Source of the DNA: G965205525 sp965205525
GTDB lineage: Bacteria > Pseudomonadota > Gammaproteobacteria > JABABF01
Reading direction: 5' to 3'
Length of the DNA: 64,000 bases
Assembly: GCA_965205525.1 (NCBI GenBank)
Contig: OZ242171.1
Span: forward strand, 1,860,001 to 1,924,000
The position numbers were made by a program, and so were the translations under genes. This document shows, in pieces, positions 1 to 8,692 of this stretch (its first letter is position 1; every line of letters begins with the position of its first letter). Under the pieces are notes generated by a model. It was given only the letters and a program-made list of their open reading frames with translations, was not told the DNA's origin and did not search any database.

Positions 1-322
1 CGCTAGGTTTCTGTGATTTGGCCGTCATGGACTGGTATCGGAAATCGTTCTGCTCGTTTCGGAGGCCCGCGGCCGCGCACGGCTCAGTGACCGCTGAAGG
101 CTCAATTATAAGCACCATCCCCGCCGGGTGCGGAGATTTGAATCGCCGCAGGCAGCGTTTGGGTGCATTTTGGCATCTGTGCAATCGCCAAGCACGGTAC
201 TATGTGCCTTTTGTAACGGGAAATGGCAGTGGCAGCCTGCGCACGGCTCTCCAGCCAGACTGCGTGCCAGTACCCCCGAAACAGGAAGCGGCGGCGGCAG
301 GGATTGCCCGCGAAAGACACTT
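1..322. other. Left-edge intergenic region
   Basis: No convincing complete gene lies here. The minus strand has a TATAAT hexamer (105-110) and an ATG at 28-26 that opens a frame running off the left edge after nine codons. A divergent gene could therefore begin here, but no ribosome binding site or recognisable protein sequence supports it. Open frames on the plus strand that extend the acyltransferase upstream to 128 do not look like acyltransferase sequence and are taken as noncoding. Confidence 0.4.
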
Positions 323-1219
323 ATGGCCACATTGAAAGAACGCATTCTGGCGATACTGCTGCATGTTCTCCTGCGGGGGCTGGCCCTTCTGCCGCTGCGA
401 TTTATGCGGCTGTGCGGCATAGGGCTGGGGCGGATGCTGTGGCTGCTTCACACCGCCCCGAGACGGACAGCAGAGACGAACCTGGCTCTGTGCTTTCCTG
501 AACAGCCGGTGGCTTGGCGACGGGCGCTGGCCCGGGACAGCCTTGCCCATTTCGGCATGGGGCTGGCCGAGCTGCCCGCTGTGTGGACCTGGCCCCGGGC
601 CCGGCTGCTGAACAAAGTAAAGAGCGCAGAAGGGCTTTCGCTGATGCGACAGGCAGAGGCGGCGAAGCGGGGCACACTGCTGCTTGCGCCCCATCTCGGC
701 AACTGGGAATTCTTAGCTGTTTATGTGCCCAGCCAACTGGCAGACACTCCGACCTTTATTTACAAGCCGCCCCGGGGGTGGGGGGATGCGGAGCTGCAAC
801 GTATTCGGGGGCGAGGCGGGGCAGTGCCAATGCATGGAGACCGGCGCGGGCTGGCAGGTCTGCTGCAGACACTCCGGGCAGGAAAGACAGCGGTGATACT
901 CCCAGACCAGGAGCCGGCGCCGGAGGCCGGCACGGAGGCACCTTTCTTCGGGGTGTCGGCGCTGACGGCCAATTTGTCTGTAAAGATGGCCCAACGCACT
1001 GAGGCCCGCGTTCTATGCTGTTTTATTCTGCGCACACCCGGGGGGTTTACACCGGTCATCCGGGAAGCGGATGCCGACATTTATACGGCGGATATGAAGA
1101 CCGCAGTGAGTGCCCTGAACCGCAGCCTGGAGGATTGCGTGCGCCAGGCGCCCGAGCAGTACCTATGGACATACAAACGCTTCAAGCACACGCTGCGAAA
1201 GGAAGGACGACAGTACTAG
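323..1219 (+). CDS. Lipid A biosynthesis acyltransferase (LpxL/HtrB family)
   Basis: The 298-residue product has the usual length of lipid A late acyltransferases, which transfer a secondary acyl chain from acyl-ACP to Kdo-lipid A at the inner membrane. A hydrophobic N-terminal stretch (residues about 8-35) would anchor it. The catalytic H-x4-E motif is seen as HLGNWE, and the later LPDQEPAPEAGTEAPFFG block matches the family's conserved DQ...FFG segment. The frame is open upstream to 128, but similarity to the family begins at the ATG at 323, so that start is chosen. LpxL, LpxM and LpxP cannot be told apart by eye, so no symbol is given. It stands alone, followed by two SDR genes on the same strand. 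Confidence 0.88.
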   Translation: MATLKERILAILLHVLLRGLALLPLRFMRLCGIGLGRMLWLLHTAPRRTAETNLALCFPEQPVAWRRALARDSLAHFGMGLAELPAVWTWPRARLLNKVKSAEGLSLMRQAEAAKRGTLLLAPHLGNWEFLAVYVPSQLADTPTFIYKPPRGWGDAELQRIRGRGGAVPMHGDRRGLAGLLQTLRAGKTAVILPDQEPAPEAGTEAPFFGVSALTANLSVKMAQRTEARVLCCFILRTPGGFTPVIREADADIYTADMKTAVSALNRSLEDCVRQAPEQYLWTYKRFKHTLRKEGRQY

Positions 1220-1324
1220 CGGCAGGACAGGTTGCCTTTGCAGATAGCCTCATCTATATTGGCAGCCATTCTCCGGCCTTGTTTTTGTGGCGAGCCGGAG
1301 CACTGATTGAATGCGGAGAAAGGC

Positions 1325-2158
1325 ATGGATCTCAAACTGCAGGGCAAGACTGCGATTATCACCGGCGGCAACGGCGGTATCGGCAGAGGCCTGACACTGG
1401 GCTTTGCCGCCGAGGGCTGCAACACAGTTATCGCCGCCCGAGATACGGCAAAGGCACAGGAGGTTATCCGCGATGCGGAGACCGAGGGGGTGTCGGGCAA
1501 GGTAATCGCTGTGGCCACGGATGTGACCGAGCAGAATTCTGTGGAGAACATGATCGCCGAGACCCTGGCGGCCTTCGGCAGCATTGATGTGCTGGTAAAC
1601 AATTCCGGGGGCGTGGCGATGCCCGGCCCCTTTGAAGAGCAGAAACCGGAGGATGCGGAATGGGAGTTTGCGCTGAACATTCGGGGGGTTTATCACTGCG
1701 CCCGGGCGGCGGCGCGGCATATGCTGGCACAGGGCAGCGGCAGCATTGTCAATATTTCCTCCAACTCGTCACTGCTGGGAGAGGCGGGAAATAATGTGGC
1801 CAACTACGCCGCCTGCAAGGGTTATGTGAACTCCCTGACCAAGGCACTGGCATACGAATGGGCAGAAAAGGGCGTGCGCGTGAACAACATCGCCCCAGGG
1901 TGGATTGTGCCCTGGGAGTCTCATCAAGTCTCCAGCAACAGCTTCTGGAAGCGATTCGGGTTTGAGCTGTTCGGCACACCGGAGGAGATGGCAAAGCAGG
2001 CGGAACAGGGCGCGCTGTTCAACATGCAGAACCAGCCTATCAAACGGGTTGGACGGCCGGAGGACATCGCCAGCCTGACACTGTTCCTGGCTTCAGAGGT
2101 CTCCTCTTTTATTACGGGCTACACAGTGAGCGTGAGCGGCGGTGTATACATGCCTTGA
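1325..2158 (+). CDS. Short-chain dehydrogenase/reductase (SDR)
   Basis: A 277-residue classical SDR, an NAD(P)-dependent oxidoreductase with a Rossmann fold. It has the cofactor motif TGGNGGIG near the N-terminus, the NNSGG turn, the active-site Ser in NISSNSS and the YAACK (YxxxK) catalytic pair. The ATG at 1325 is preferred over one at 1307 because GGAGAAAGGC stands directly before it. The C-terminus (GYTVSVSGGVYMP) is typical of the family. The substrate cannot be deduced. A second SDR follows about 120 bp downstream on the same strand, so they may be co-transcribed. Confidence 0.88.
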   Translation: MDLKLQGKTAIITGGNGGIGRGLTLGFAAEGCNTVIAARDTAKAQEVIRDAETEGVSGKVIAVATDVTEQNSVENMIAETLAAFGSIDVLVNNSGGVAMPGPFEEQKPEDAEWEFALNIRGVYHCARAAARHMLAQGSGSIVNISSNSSLLGEAGNNVANYAACKGYVNSLTKALAYEWAEKGVRVNNIAPGWIVPWESHQVSSNSFWKRFGFELFGTPEEMAKQAEQGALFNMQNQPIKRVGRPEDIASLTLFLASEVSSFITGYTVSVSGGVYMP

Positions 2159-2278
2159 AGGGACAGCCGGACAGTCTGCCCGAAGCGATGACGGGGACGG
2201 GCGGCGGGTTTTCCTCGGCGGGCAGCCCAGGCACATGGGGCGGGCGCGGCGGCACCGCGGGCACGGGGGATAGCCGAG

Positions 2279-3052
2279 ATGGGTGAAAGGGTGCAGGGGC
2301 TTGCCGCGGTCGTCACTGCCGCGGGGCATGGGATTGGTCAGCAGATTGCCATACAGCTGGCCGCAGAGGGAGCGAGAGTGGCAGCTTCTGATATCAACGA
2401 AACTGCAGCGGCTGCAACCGCACAGCTTATTCGGGCAGCAGGGGGAGAGGCGGAAAGCTGGCAGTGCGATGCTAGAGACAGCGATGCCGTTGATGCCCTA
2501 GCAGCTTTCTGCCGCGAGAAGTGGGGAGGGCTGGATATCTGGGTGAACAACGCGGGCGGTTCCGGCTTTCGCCGACTTCACGAGCATACGGATGAGGAAT
2601 GGCGGCAGCAGATCGCCCTCAATCTTGACAGCACCTTCTACGGTCTGCGCACCGCCCTGCGGAACATGATCGGACAGAAGAGCGGCGGCAGCATCGTGAA
2701 CATCTCATCGGGGGCCGGCGTGCTGGGGGTGCCCGGTCTCTCTCCCTACGGTGCCGCCAAGGCGGGGATCATCAGCCTGACCAAAACAGCGGCGCTGGAA
2801 AACGCCCGCCGGGGTATTCGCGTCAACTGCATAGTGCCTGGCGCTATTGACACCGGCTGGACCGATACGCTGCCCGAAGGCAGGGAAGCGTATGAAAAGA
2901 ATCTGGTTGCAGGGCGCATGGGCAGGCCGGAAGAAATTGCCGATGCAGTGCTGTTCCTTGCCAGCTCGAAAGCGAGTTATGTAAATGGCGCGATACTGAC
3001 AGTTGATGGGGGCGATTCCAGCAAGCTGTCATCAAGCCCCCTAGCAGAGTAA
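2279..3052 (+). CDS. Short-chain dehydrogenase/reductase (SDR)
   Basis: A 257-residue classical SDR with the NNAGG motif, catalytic Ser in NISSGAG and YGAAK. The glycine-rich cofactor loop reads TAAGHGIG: the second position, normally Gly in TGxxxGxG, is Ala, which is uncommon but tolerated in some members. The C-terminal GAILTVDGGDSS segment is canonical. It may form a small unit with the SDR upstream and the multicopper oxidase 49 bp downstream, although no metabolic link is evident. Substrate unknown. Confidence 0.87.
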   Translation: MGERVQGLAAVVTAAGHGIGQQIAIQLAAEGARVAASDINETAAAATAQLIRAAGGEAESWQCDARDSDAVDALAAFCREKWGGLDIWVNNAGGSGFRRLHEHTDEEWRQQIALNLDSTFYGLRTALRNMIGQKSGGSIVNISSGAGVLGVPGLSPYGAAKAGIISLTKTAALENARRGIRVNCIVPGAIDTGWTDTLPEGREAYEKNLVAGRMGRPEEIADAVLFLASSKASYVNGAILTVDGGDSSKLSSSPLAE

Positions 3053-3101
3053 TGCAGAAATACCGGCGCAGCGGAATGGCAAGCTCGGAAAGATCGCTGG
3101 G

Positions 3102-5363
3102 ATGAGCGATAAAGTGCGGGGACTCACTGCGGGTATTACTGTCCTGGGGCGCGGGCACTGCTCGCTGCTCGGGCTGGCAGTTTTCACCTTTCTGGCGGGG
3201 CTGTGCTGGCCCTTTTCTGTTTCCGCCCGGGTGGTGGAGTATGCACTGGAGATTGGGTATGTGGATGTCAATATCACTGGCCGGCCGGTGCGGGCAATGG
3301 GGGTAAATGGCGGCATTCCCGGTCCGACACTTACTGCCGAGGTGGGGGATACGCTGCGAATTACCGTGCAGAATCGGATGAAGGAGCCCTCCTCCGTGCA
3401 CTGGCACGGGGTGCTGCTTCCCAACAGCCAGGATGGTGTGCCTTTTCTAACAGGCCCTGCCATCGCTCCCGGCACTTCCCATGTTTATGAATTCCAAGTG
3501 CGCCATGCCGGCACTTACTGGTACCACTCCCATGTGGCGCTGCAGGAGCAGCGGGGCGTGTTCGGAGCGCTGGTTTTTCTCCCCGCTGGGGGCGTGGCAG
3601 AAACCGCTGACAGGGAGCAAACGGTGATTTTTTCGGATTGGATAGACGAGAGTCCGGAGCGAGTAGCCGCCAACCTGCGCCGGGACGGCGACTACTACGC
3701 GCTGCAAAAGGGCAGTGTGCAGTCTTGGGGCGAAGCGCTGCAACGCGGACGCGATGCCCTGCGTGGACGCTTTATGGCCGCCCGCACCCGTATGGGACCG
3801 ATGGACATCTCGGATATAGCCTACGACCGCTATCTCGCCAACGGCGAACCGCGCCACCAAGTAAGCGCCCAAGCTGGCGAGTGGATGCGGCTCAGACTTA
3901 TCAACGCGGCAGCGGCCAGTTATTTTTCTTTGGAGTTCGCCGGCGGCCCGATGGTGGTGGTCGCAGCGGACGGCGTGGATATTGTGCCGCTGCGGGTGCA
4001 GCGCCTGCGCATGGCCATCGCCGAGACCTACGATGTGCTGGTGCAGATCCCCGGCGAGGGCGCCTGGGAGCTGCGCGCCACCGCAGAGGACGGCACTGGC
4101 TATGCGTCCGCGCTGCTGGGCTCGGGGGCAGCGCATCCGGCCTCTGATATACCGCGCCCGGACCTGTTTGCCCGGCACCATCAGCTGCACGGAAAGCATG
4201 GAGGAAATGCCGTGCACAGCGAGCCTAAAAAGGGCGGAGCAAGTAAAAAACCAATTGCCGGCGATCAGCCGAGCCGGGCATCGGGCAAACCGAAACAGAT
4301 TGCAGAAATTCAGTCAGCGTTTGAATTCCAGGCGGCACTGGCATCCGGTCGCCGTCATGCAGAGGAAGCTCCGTATCAGCCCGCAGATTTTTTGCGCCTG
4401 CCGGTGCTGCCGTACCTGGAAAACTACGAGCCCCTGCGTGCTCGCCGTCCCACCACTCTTTCCGATGCGCGGCCTGAACGGCGGCTGCGTTTCGCCTTGA
4501 CCGGTGATATGGAGCGCTATATATGGAGCTTTGACAACCGCACCTTCTCCGAAGCGGCGCCGGTGATGGTGCGGGCAGGAGAGCGGGTGCGGATGGAATT
4601 TGTCAACGAAACGATGATGGACCATCCCATCCACCTGCACGGGCATTTCTTTCGGGTGCTGAACGGCCAGGGTGCGCACAGCCCCCTCAAGCACACGGTC
4701 AATGTGCCAGCCTTGCAGTCCGTCGCCATTGAGTTCGCCGCAGACGAGGACCGGGACTGGCTCATGCACTGCCATATTCTCTACCACATGCGCAACGGCA
4801 TGTCCCGGGTAGTGGGCTATGAAGGTTCCTCCCGGGTGACGCCGGAAATCGTAAAGCGCATGTCAGAGGACGACCGCTGGTACCGCACCCTGGAACTGGG
4901 GCTGGGCAGCAGCACGGGAATGCTGATGGCCCGGGCGCACGATAAGCGTCACGCCCTGGAGCTGGAATACGAAAATGACTGGAACGGCGACTACGAGGCG
5001 GAGGTGCTCTACCGCTACCGCCCGAGCCGTTATCTGTCCTTTCACGCGGGGGTAACCGTAGACAGAGCGGATGGAAAATCCGGCAGAAAACATGACGACG
5101 ATGAAGATGCAGAGTCAGTGCTGGGGGTCGCCTACCTGCTGCCGCTGCTGGTGGAGGCAGAGCTGCGGGCAGAGGGCGACTCGCTGGAACTGGGGCTTAG
5201 CTCTTCGCTGATGCTCACGGAGCGCCTGGAGTTTTCCTGGCATGCGGATACAGATGATGAGTACAGCATTGATCTTCACTACATCTTCACGCCCCGGGTG
5301 CGGGGTGCAGTCATCTACCACTCCGACTTCGGCACAGGGCTTGGCCTGGAAATAGGGTGGTGA
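3102..5363 (+). CDS. Multicopper oxidase (CopA-like) with extra C-terminal domain
   Basis: A 753-residue exported multicopper oxidase. A signal peptide ends near VSA (residue about 42). All four copper motifs are present: HWHG (residue 100), YWYHSH (139), HPIHLHGHFF (508) and HCHILYHMRNGM (556), so type 1 and trinuclear copper sites should be intact. Such enzymes oxidise Cu(I) or phenolic substrates in the periplasm. A Lys/His-rich low-complexity linker lies around residues 360-420. After the last copper motif there are about 165 further residues with alternating hydrophobic and polar strands and an Asp/Glu-rich stretch, resembling the beta-barrel of CopB-type outer-membrane proteins. Standard CopA proteins end soon after the HCH motif, so this looks like a fusion. 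Confidence 0.9.
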   Translation: MSDKVRGLTAGITVLGRGHCSLLGLAVFTFLAGLCWPFSVSARVVEYALEIGYVDVNITGRPVRAMGVNGGIPGPTLTAEVGDTLRITVQNRMKEPSSVHWHGVLLPNSQDGVPFLTGPAIAPGTSHVYEFQVRHAGTYWYHSHVALQEQRGVFGALVFLPAGGVAETADREQTVIFSDWIDESPERVAANLRRDGDYYALQKGSVQSWGEALQRGRDALRGRFMAARTRMGPMDISDIAYDRYLANGEPRHQVSAQAGEWMRLRLINAAAASYFSLEFAGGPMVVVAADGVDIVPLRVQRLRMAIAETYDVLVQIPGEGAWELRATAEDGTGYASALLGSGAAHPASDIPRPDLFARHHQLHGKHGGNAVHSEPKKGGASKKPIAGDQPSRASGKPKQIAEIQSAFEFQAALASGRRHAEEAPYQPADFLRLPVLPYLENYEPLRARRPTTLSDARPERRLRFALTGDMERYIWSFDNRTFSEAAPVMVRAGERVRMEFVNETMMDHPIHLHGHFFRVLNGQGAHSPLKHTVNVPALQSVAIEFAADEDRDWLMHCHILYHMRNGMSRVVGYEGSSRVTPEIVKRMSEDDRWYRTLELGLGSSTGMLMARAHDKRHALELEYENDWNGDYEAEVLYRYRPSRYLSFHAGVTVDRADGKSGRKHDDDEDAESVLGVAYLLPLLVEAELRAEGDSLELGLSSSLMLTERLEFSWHADTDDEYSIDLHYIFTPRVRGAVIYHSDFGTGLGLEIGW

Positions 5364-5534
5364 AGCTGCAGGAAGCCGTTGTCTGCAAAAATTCTCTGGA
5401 GCCATCACGCCGCCTGGCAAGAGATGTGCTCAGGCATCCACAGTTATAATGGCAAAGATTTTTTGCTTTCTCCTCCCTGACCATAAAGCAGGGCAATTGA
5501 TTTTACTGTTTTCTCGCGTTCTGTCCGCACAATC

Positions 5535-6086
5535 ATGACCGGAATTGTCATCTTGGATCGCGACGGCGTTATCAACGCTGATTCCAAAGAGTTCATTCGC
5601 TCACCGGAGCAGTGGAAGCCCCTGTCGGGAAGCTTGGAAGCTATCGCAGCTCTGCATCAGAGCGGCCTTTTGGTGGCAGTGGCTACCAACCAGTCCGGGG
5701 TGGCCCGCGGGCTTCTCAGCGAAGACGATCTAAATGCAATTCACGACCACATGCGAAAATCAGTGACAGATGCGGGGGGTGCGCTGGCCGGCATATTCTT
5801 TTGTCCGCACCATCCGGAAGCTGGCTGTGAATGCCGCAAGCCTAAACCGGGCCTAATTCGGCGCATTGAGGAGAGCCTCGGCATCTCTGCCAAGGGTGCG
5901 CCCTTCATCGGCGACAGCCTGCGGGACTTAGAGTCAGCCCGAGCCGGCGGCTGTCGGCCAATTCTGGTGCAGAGCGGCAACGGCGCAAGAACTTTGGAAA
6001 ATATCGGCGATCTGCCGGAATGGCAGGACCTGGAAGTTTGCAGCGACTTAGCTGACGCAGCGCAGCGGCTGCTGAGCAATCCGTAG
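5535..6086 (+). CDS. gmhB: D-glycero-D-manno-heptose 1,7-bisphosphate 7-phosphatase
   Basis: A 183-residue HAD-superfamily phosphatase, the normal length for GmhB, which removes the 7-phosphate from heptose bisphosphate in ADP-heptose synthesis for the LPS inner core. The N-terminal LDRDGVIN carries the nucleophile and acid/base aspartates, followed by TNQSGVARG. The zinc-binding loop CPHHPEAGCECRKPKPG and FIGDSLRDLESA are diagnostic. In many gammaproteobacteria gmhB sits beside glyS and plsC near gyrB. Here plsC lies 32 kb away and glyS is not in the window, so the cluster has been split. Confidence 0.95.
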   Translation: MTGIVILDRDGVINADSKEFIRSPEQWKPLSGSLEAIAALHQSGLLVAVATNQSGVARGLLSEDDLNAIHDHMRKSVTDAGGALAGIFFCPHHPEAGCECRKPKPGLIRRIEESLGISAKGAPFIGDSLRDLESARAGGCRPILVQSGNGARTLENIGDLPEWQDLEVCSDLADAAQRLLSNP

Positions 6087-6199
6087 ACTGTCGCTGTACC
6101 AAGCTGCTCCCGGTCGCAAGTGCCAGGCGGCAGTGCAAATCCTGCGCGATTACCGTGGCTGCTCCGGCAGGGAGCGCGGGATGGGAATATGATCGCTTG

Positions 6200-7138
6200 T
6201 CAGTCCGCCGTCTCTCCTGCACGGCGCTGGCGCAGCGGATCCAGCATCTGCGCTAAGGGAGTGCGAGGATAGTTCGGATCATCAATACCGATGTTGTATA
6301 GCCGGGGCTCCTCGGCAGGCCAGCGAAAAGTGCCGAAGACCAAGTCCCAGACAATCAGATTGCTGCCGTAGTTGCTGTTGGCATCCCGCCGGTCCAGATT
6401 GTGATGCCAGCGATGCAGTTCGGGGCCGGACATTAGGTAATTCAGCAGACCAAGCCGCTGGTGGGTGTTCGCATGCTGCCAGTAACCATGAAACATGCTG
6501 AATACTGTATGCAGCACCACCACCTCCGGCCCCACGCCCAGAACCAGCAGCGGCACCAGACCTGTGGTAGACAACAAGGTCACATCCAAATAGTGGAAAC
6601 GGGTGGCATTCAGCCAGTAAAGACGCGATGGACTGTGGTGCAGCCGGTGAAAACGCCATAGAAAGGGCACCTCGTGGGTGGCGCGATGGAACCAGTAGTT
6701 GCCAAACTCTGCCACGAGCAGCGCTAGGGGCAGCTGCAGCCAGAGAGGCCAGTGGCCGGGCCACACGCCGAGCCCACCCCCTGCCAAGCTCACTGCAAAA
6801 GTGGCGAGCAGAGCCTGCACCAGCGGACTCACCAGCAACACATTGTTGGTGATAAAAATTACGATATCGGGGTAGAAATTGTCCCGGAATGTGGGCCGCC
6901 AGCTCTTGGTAAGCGGATGCAGCATCTCACCGCCGATTACCACTCCCAGAGTCGCCAAAGTGGAGACCGCCAGCACCTTCAGGGGACTAGCTCCCGCCTG
7001 CAGCAGGGTGATGGCAATCCACAGGGTCAGCACCATGGACAGGCTGTAGCCCAAGGTAACAAACAATGTGCGCAGGCACCGCCGAACAACTGCGACCAAT
7101 CCGGCAGCACCCGCACTTTCTTCGGTATAAGTAGTCAT
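6200..7138 (-). CDS. Sterol desaturase / fatty acid hydroxylase family membrane protein
   Basis: A predicted inner-membrane di-iron enzyme of the fatty acid hydroxylase superfamily, 312 residues from the ATG at 7138. Several hydrophobic segments surround the three histidine clusters HRATHE, HRLHH and HRWHH, which bind the non-haem iron pair. The frame stays open to a TTG at 7243, but that would overlap the upstream gene and add non-conserved sequence, so 7138 is preferred. The substrate (sterol, carotenoid or lipid chain) cannot be read from sequence. It converges with gmhB and lies downstream of the GT10 gene on the same strand. Confidence 0.87.
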   Translation of the reverse strand: MTTYTEESAGAAGLVAVVRRCLRTLFVTLGYSLSMVLTLWIAITLLQAGASPLKVLAVSTLATLGVVIGGEMLHPLTKSWRPTFRDNFYPDIVIFITNNVLLVSPLVQALLATFAVSLAGGGLGVWPGHWPLWLQLPLALLVAEFGNYWFHRATHEVPFLWRFHRLHHSPSRLYWLNATRFHYLDVTLLSTTGLVPLLVLGVGPEVVVLHTVFSMFHGYWQHANTHQRLGLLNYLMSGPELHRWHHNLDRRDANSNYGSNLIVWDLVFGTFRWPAEEPRLYNIGIDDPNYPRTPLAQMLDPLRQRRAGETAD

Positions 7139-7235
7139 CGCATGTGTCGTGATACCATCCGCGCTGTCATTGTAAATTAAAAGTGCAGATAAGGATATAG
7201 CCAAGTTGCCCGGCAAATAGGTTTCGCCTCTGCTT

Positions 7236-8372
7236 CTAGTCAAGCACGCGATCTACGAATTCCATGATATCTTTTGCTCTGCTTGCTGCTTTCTCCGGCA
7301 GCTGGTTACCTAGAAAGAAGGGCTGATCTAGCATGGACTGGTATTTTGCATCATCCTGATCCAATTCAATGATTTTCTCAATCATGGCATCAAAAGAGTG
7401 AAAACTATCGTAATTGATAATACTTGCGGGATTAAAATACTCATCTACGTTAGATGCCCCATAGAATAGCGGTATTGAATTGCCAGCTGTGGCACTGATA
7501 ATCTTTTCTGTAATATAGTCGTCTGCAGCGGAATTTTCAAAACAAACAACGAACTTGTAATCTTTGTAAATCTTCCAGTTATGCATAAAGGATATATGAG
7601 CTCTCTCATCCCCACCTCTTTGAGATTTTACGTTATTGAACTTGACTTGAAAAGGATCCAAAATATGCTCAAAGTGCAGTTTCTTGAGATTTATCAACCG
7701 GTTTCGCTTGGTATGAGAATAACGATCAACGTTCTTATAGCGAGACAATTTTTGGAGGAATGCCAAGCGCTCAGGGGTCATTAGCCTGCTAATGAAAACA
7801 CAAAATCCCCTTTTATCCCGATACTGATTGTCCTGCTTAACCTCTATGCTTCTTCTTACAAGATGGCCATAGCTCATCCATAGGGGTATGCTGAGCAAGT
7901 TTGTCTGCTCCGGAAATCTATTTGTAAGAATGGAAAATTTTCTTTCGCTTTTGTTTTTAATATATTCAACACTTCTGGGATAGTCATAGATGCTATACTT
8001 CTGCCTTAATCCTAAGTGGGACAGGCTTTTCTTTATGCGCTCACGTACTCGTCTGGAATAGGGGTGATAGCGGCTAATATTTTCGTCCGAGATTAAAAGA
8101 AACCTTGCATTTGGATATTTATCTAAGAGCAATGAATATTGAGCCTCCAATTGAAAGGGAGACATTATTATCAAGTCCGGATCGTCGCCGACTAGTTTTG
8201 CATTTGGAAATCTCTGCAAAATTCTATATTGAACTATATCTTCCGTAGTCAGATGCCAGATGTTTTCCAGGGATACAGAGGAGAAATCTATGCGCCGCTC
8301 GCCACCCATATTCCTAGATCTCCCTGTATGTAGAAAAGAACTTTCCTGCAATGATAGATATTTCACTCTCAT
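7236..8372 (-). CDS. Glycosyltransferase family 10 (fucosyltransferase-like)
   Basis: A 378-residue protein whose C-terminal half carries the GT10 signature: YKFVVCFENS, then DYITEKI, then IPLFYGASNVDEYFNP. In the family this region binds GDP-fucose and transfers fucose in alpha-1,3/1,4 linkage to surface glycans. The N-terminal half is rich in Lys, Arg and Asn and is not recognisable. The gene is visibly more AT-rich than its neighbours, which suggests horizontal acquisition, as is common for O-antigen or capsule glycosyltransferases. No other glycan gene is adjacent. The donor sugar is inferred from the family. Confidence 0.82.
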   Translation of the reverse strand: MRVKYLSLQESSFLHTGRSRNMGGERRIDFSSVSLENIWHLTTEDIVQYRILQRFPNAKLVGDDPDLIIMSPFQLEAQYSLLLDKYPNARFLLISDENISRYHPYSRRVRERIKKSLSHLGLRQKYSIYDYPRSVEYIKNKSERKFSILTNRFPEQTNLLSIPLWMSYGHLVRRSIEVKQDNQYRDKRGFCVFISRLMTPERLAFLQKLSRYKNVDRYSHTKRNRLINLKKLHFEHILDPFQVKFNNVKSQRGGDERAHISFMHNWKIYKDYKFVVCFENSAADDYITEKIISATAGNSIPLFYGASNVDEYFNPASIINYDSFHSFDAMIEKIIELDQDDAKYQSMLDQPFFLGNQLPEKAASRAKDIMEFVDRVLD

Positions 8373-8647
8373 AATATAAATGTCTTCACGTGTATTTCTC
8401 TCGCAGGCTCTATTTTATATGCCACAGCCACTGACACGAAGATTGGCTGATACTGCCCTCCTAAGTTGCGAAAGAGTCCTCCTCCTCCATCAGAGTAACG
8501 CCTGAAGCCTTTATCTGCGACTATATTCGCACTCCCATAGGAAGTTTCGGCGGAATCTGCCCGGAGTGCGGGCAGATGACTGAACCGCAGAGCTCCTGCA
8601 AGCACTGATGGCCCGACATTTCTACCCTGACTGAGGGGCTGCTCCAA
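8369..8647 (-). CDS. Doubtful small open reading frame
   Basis: A 92-codon frame with a TTG start whose stop overlaps the GT10 start codon by four bases (ATGA). It has no recognisable domain and no clear ribosome binding site. It could be translationally coupled to the glycosyltransferase, a decayed gene, or chance. It fills most of the spacer between the GT10 gene and the TonB receptor, in which nothing else was seen. Confidence 0.2.
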   Translation of the reverse strand: MEQPLSQGRNVGPSVLAGALRFSHLPALRADSAETSYGSANIVADKGFRRYSDGGGGLFRNLGGQYQPIFVSVAVAYKIEPAREIHVKTFIL

Positions 8648-8692
8648 GGGCTGTCCAGAGGGCCAGCAGGTCAGGCCGAGATAGAAGACAAC

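Noticed and set aside
1..28. Possible start of a divergent gene such as metK at the left edge
   Set aside because: Only nine codons are visible, with no ribosome binding site and no recognisable family start.
5445..5450. TATAAT hexamer upstream of gmhB
   Set aside because: No -35 element at proper spacing was found, so it was not called a promoter.
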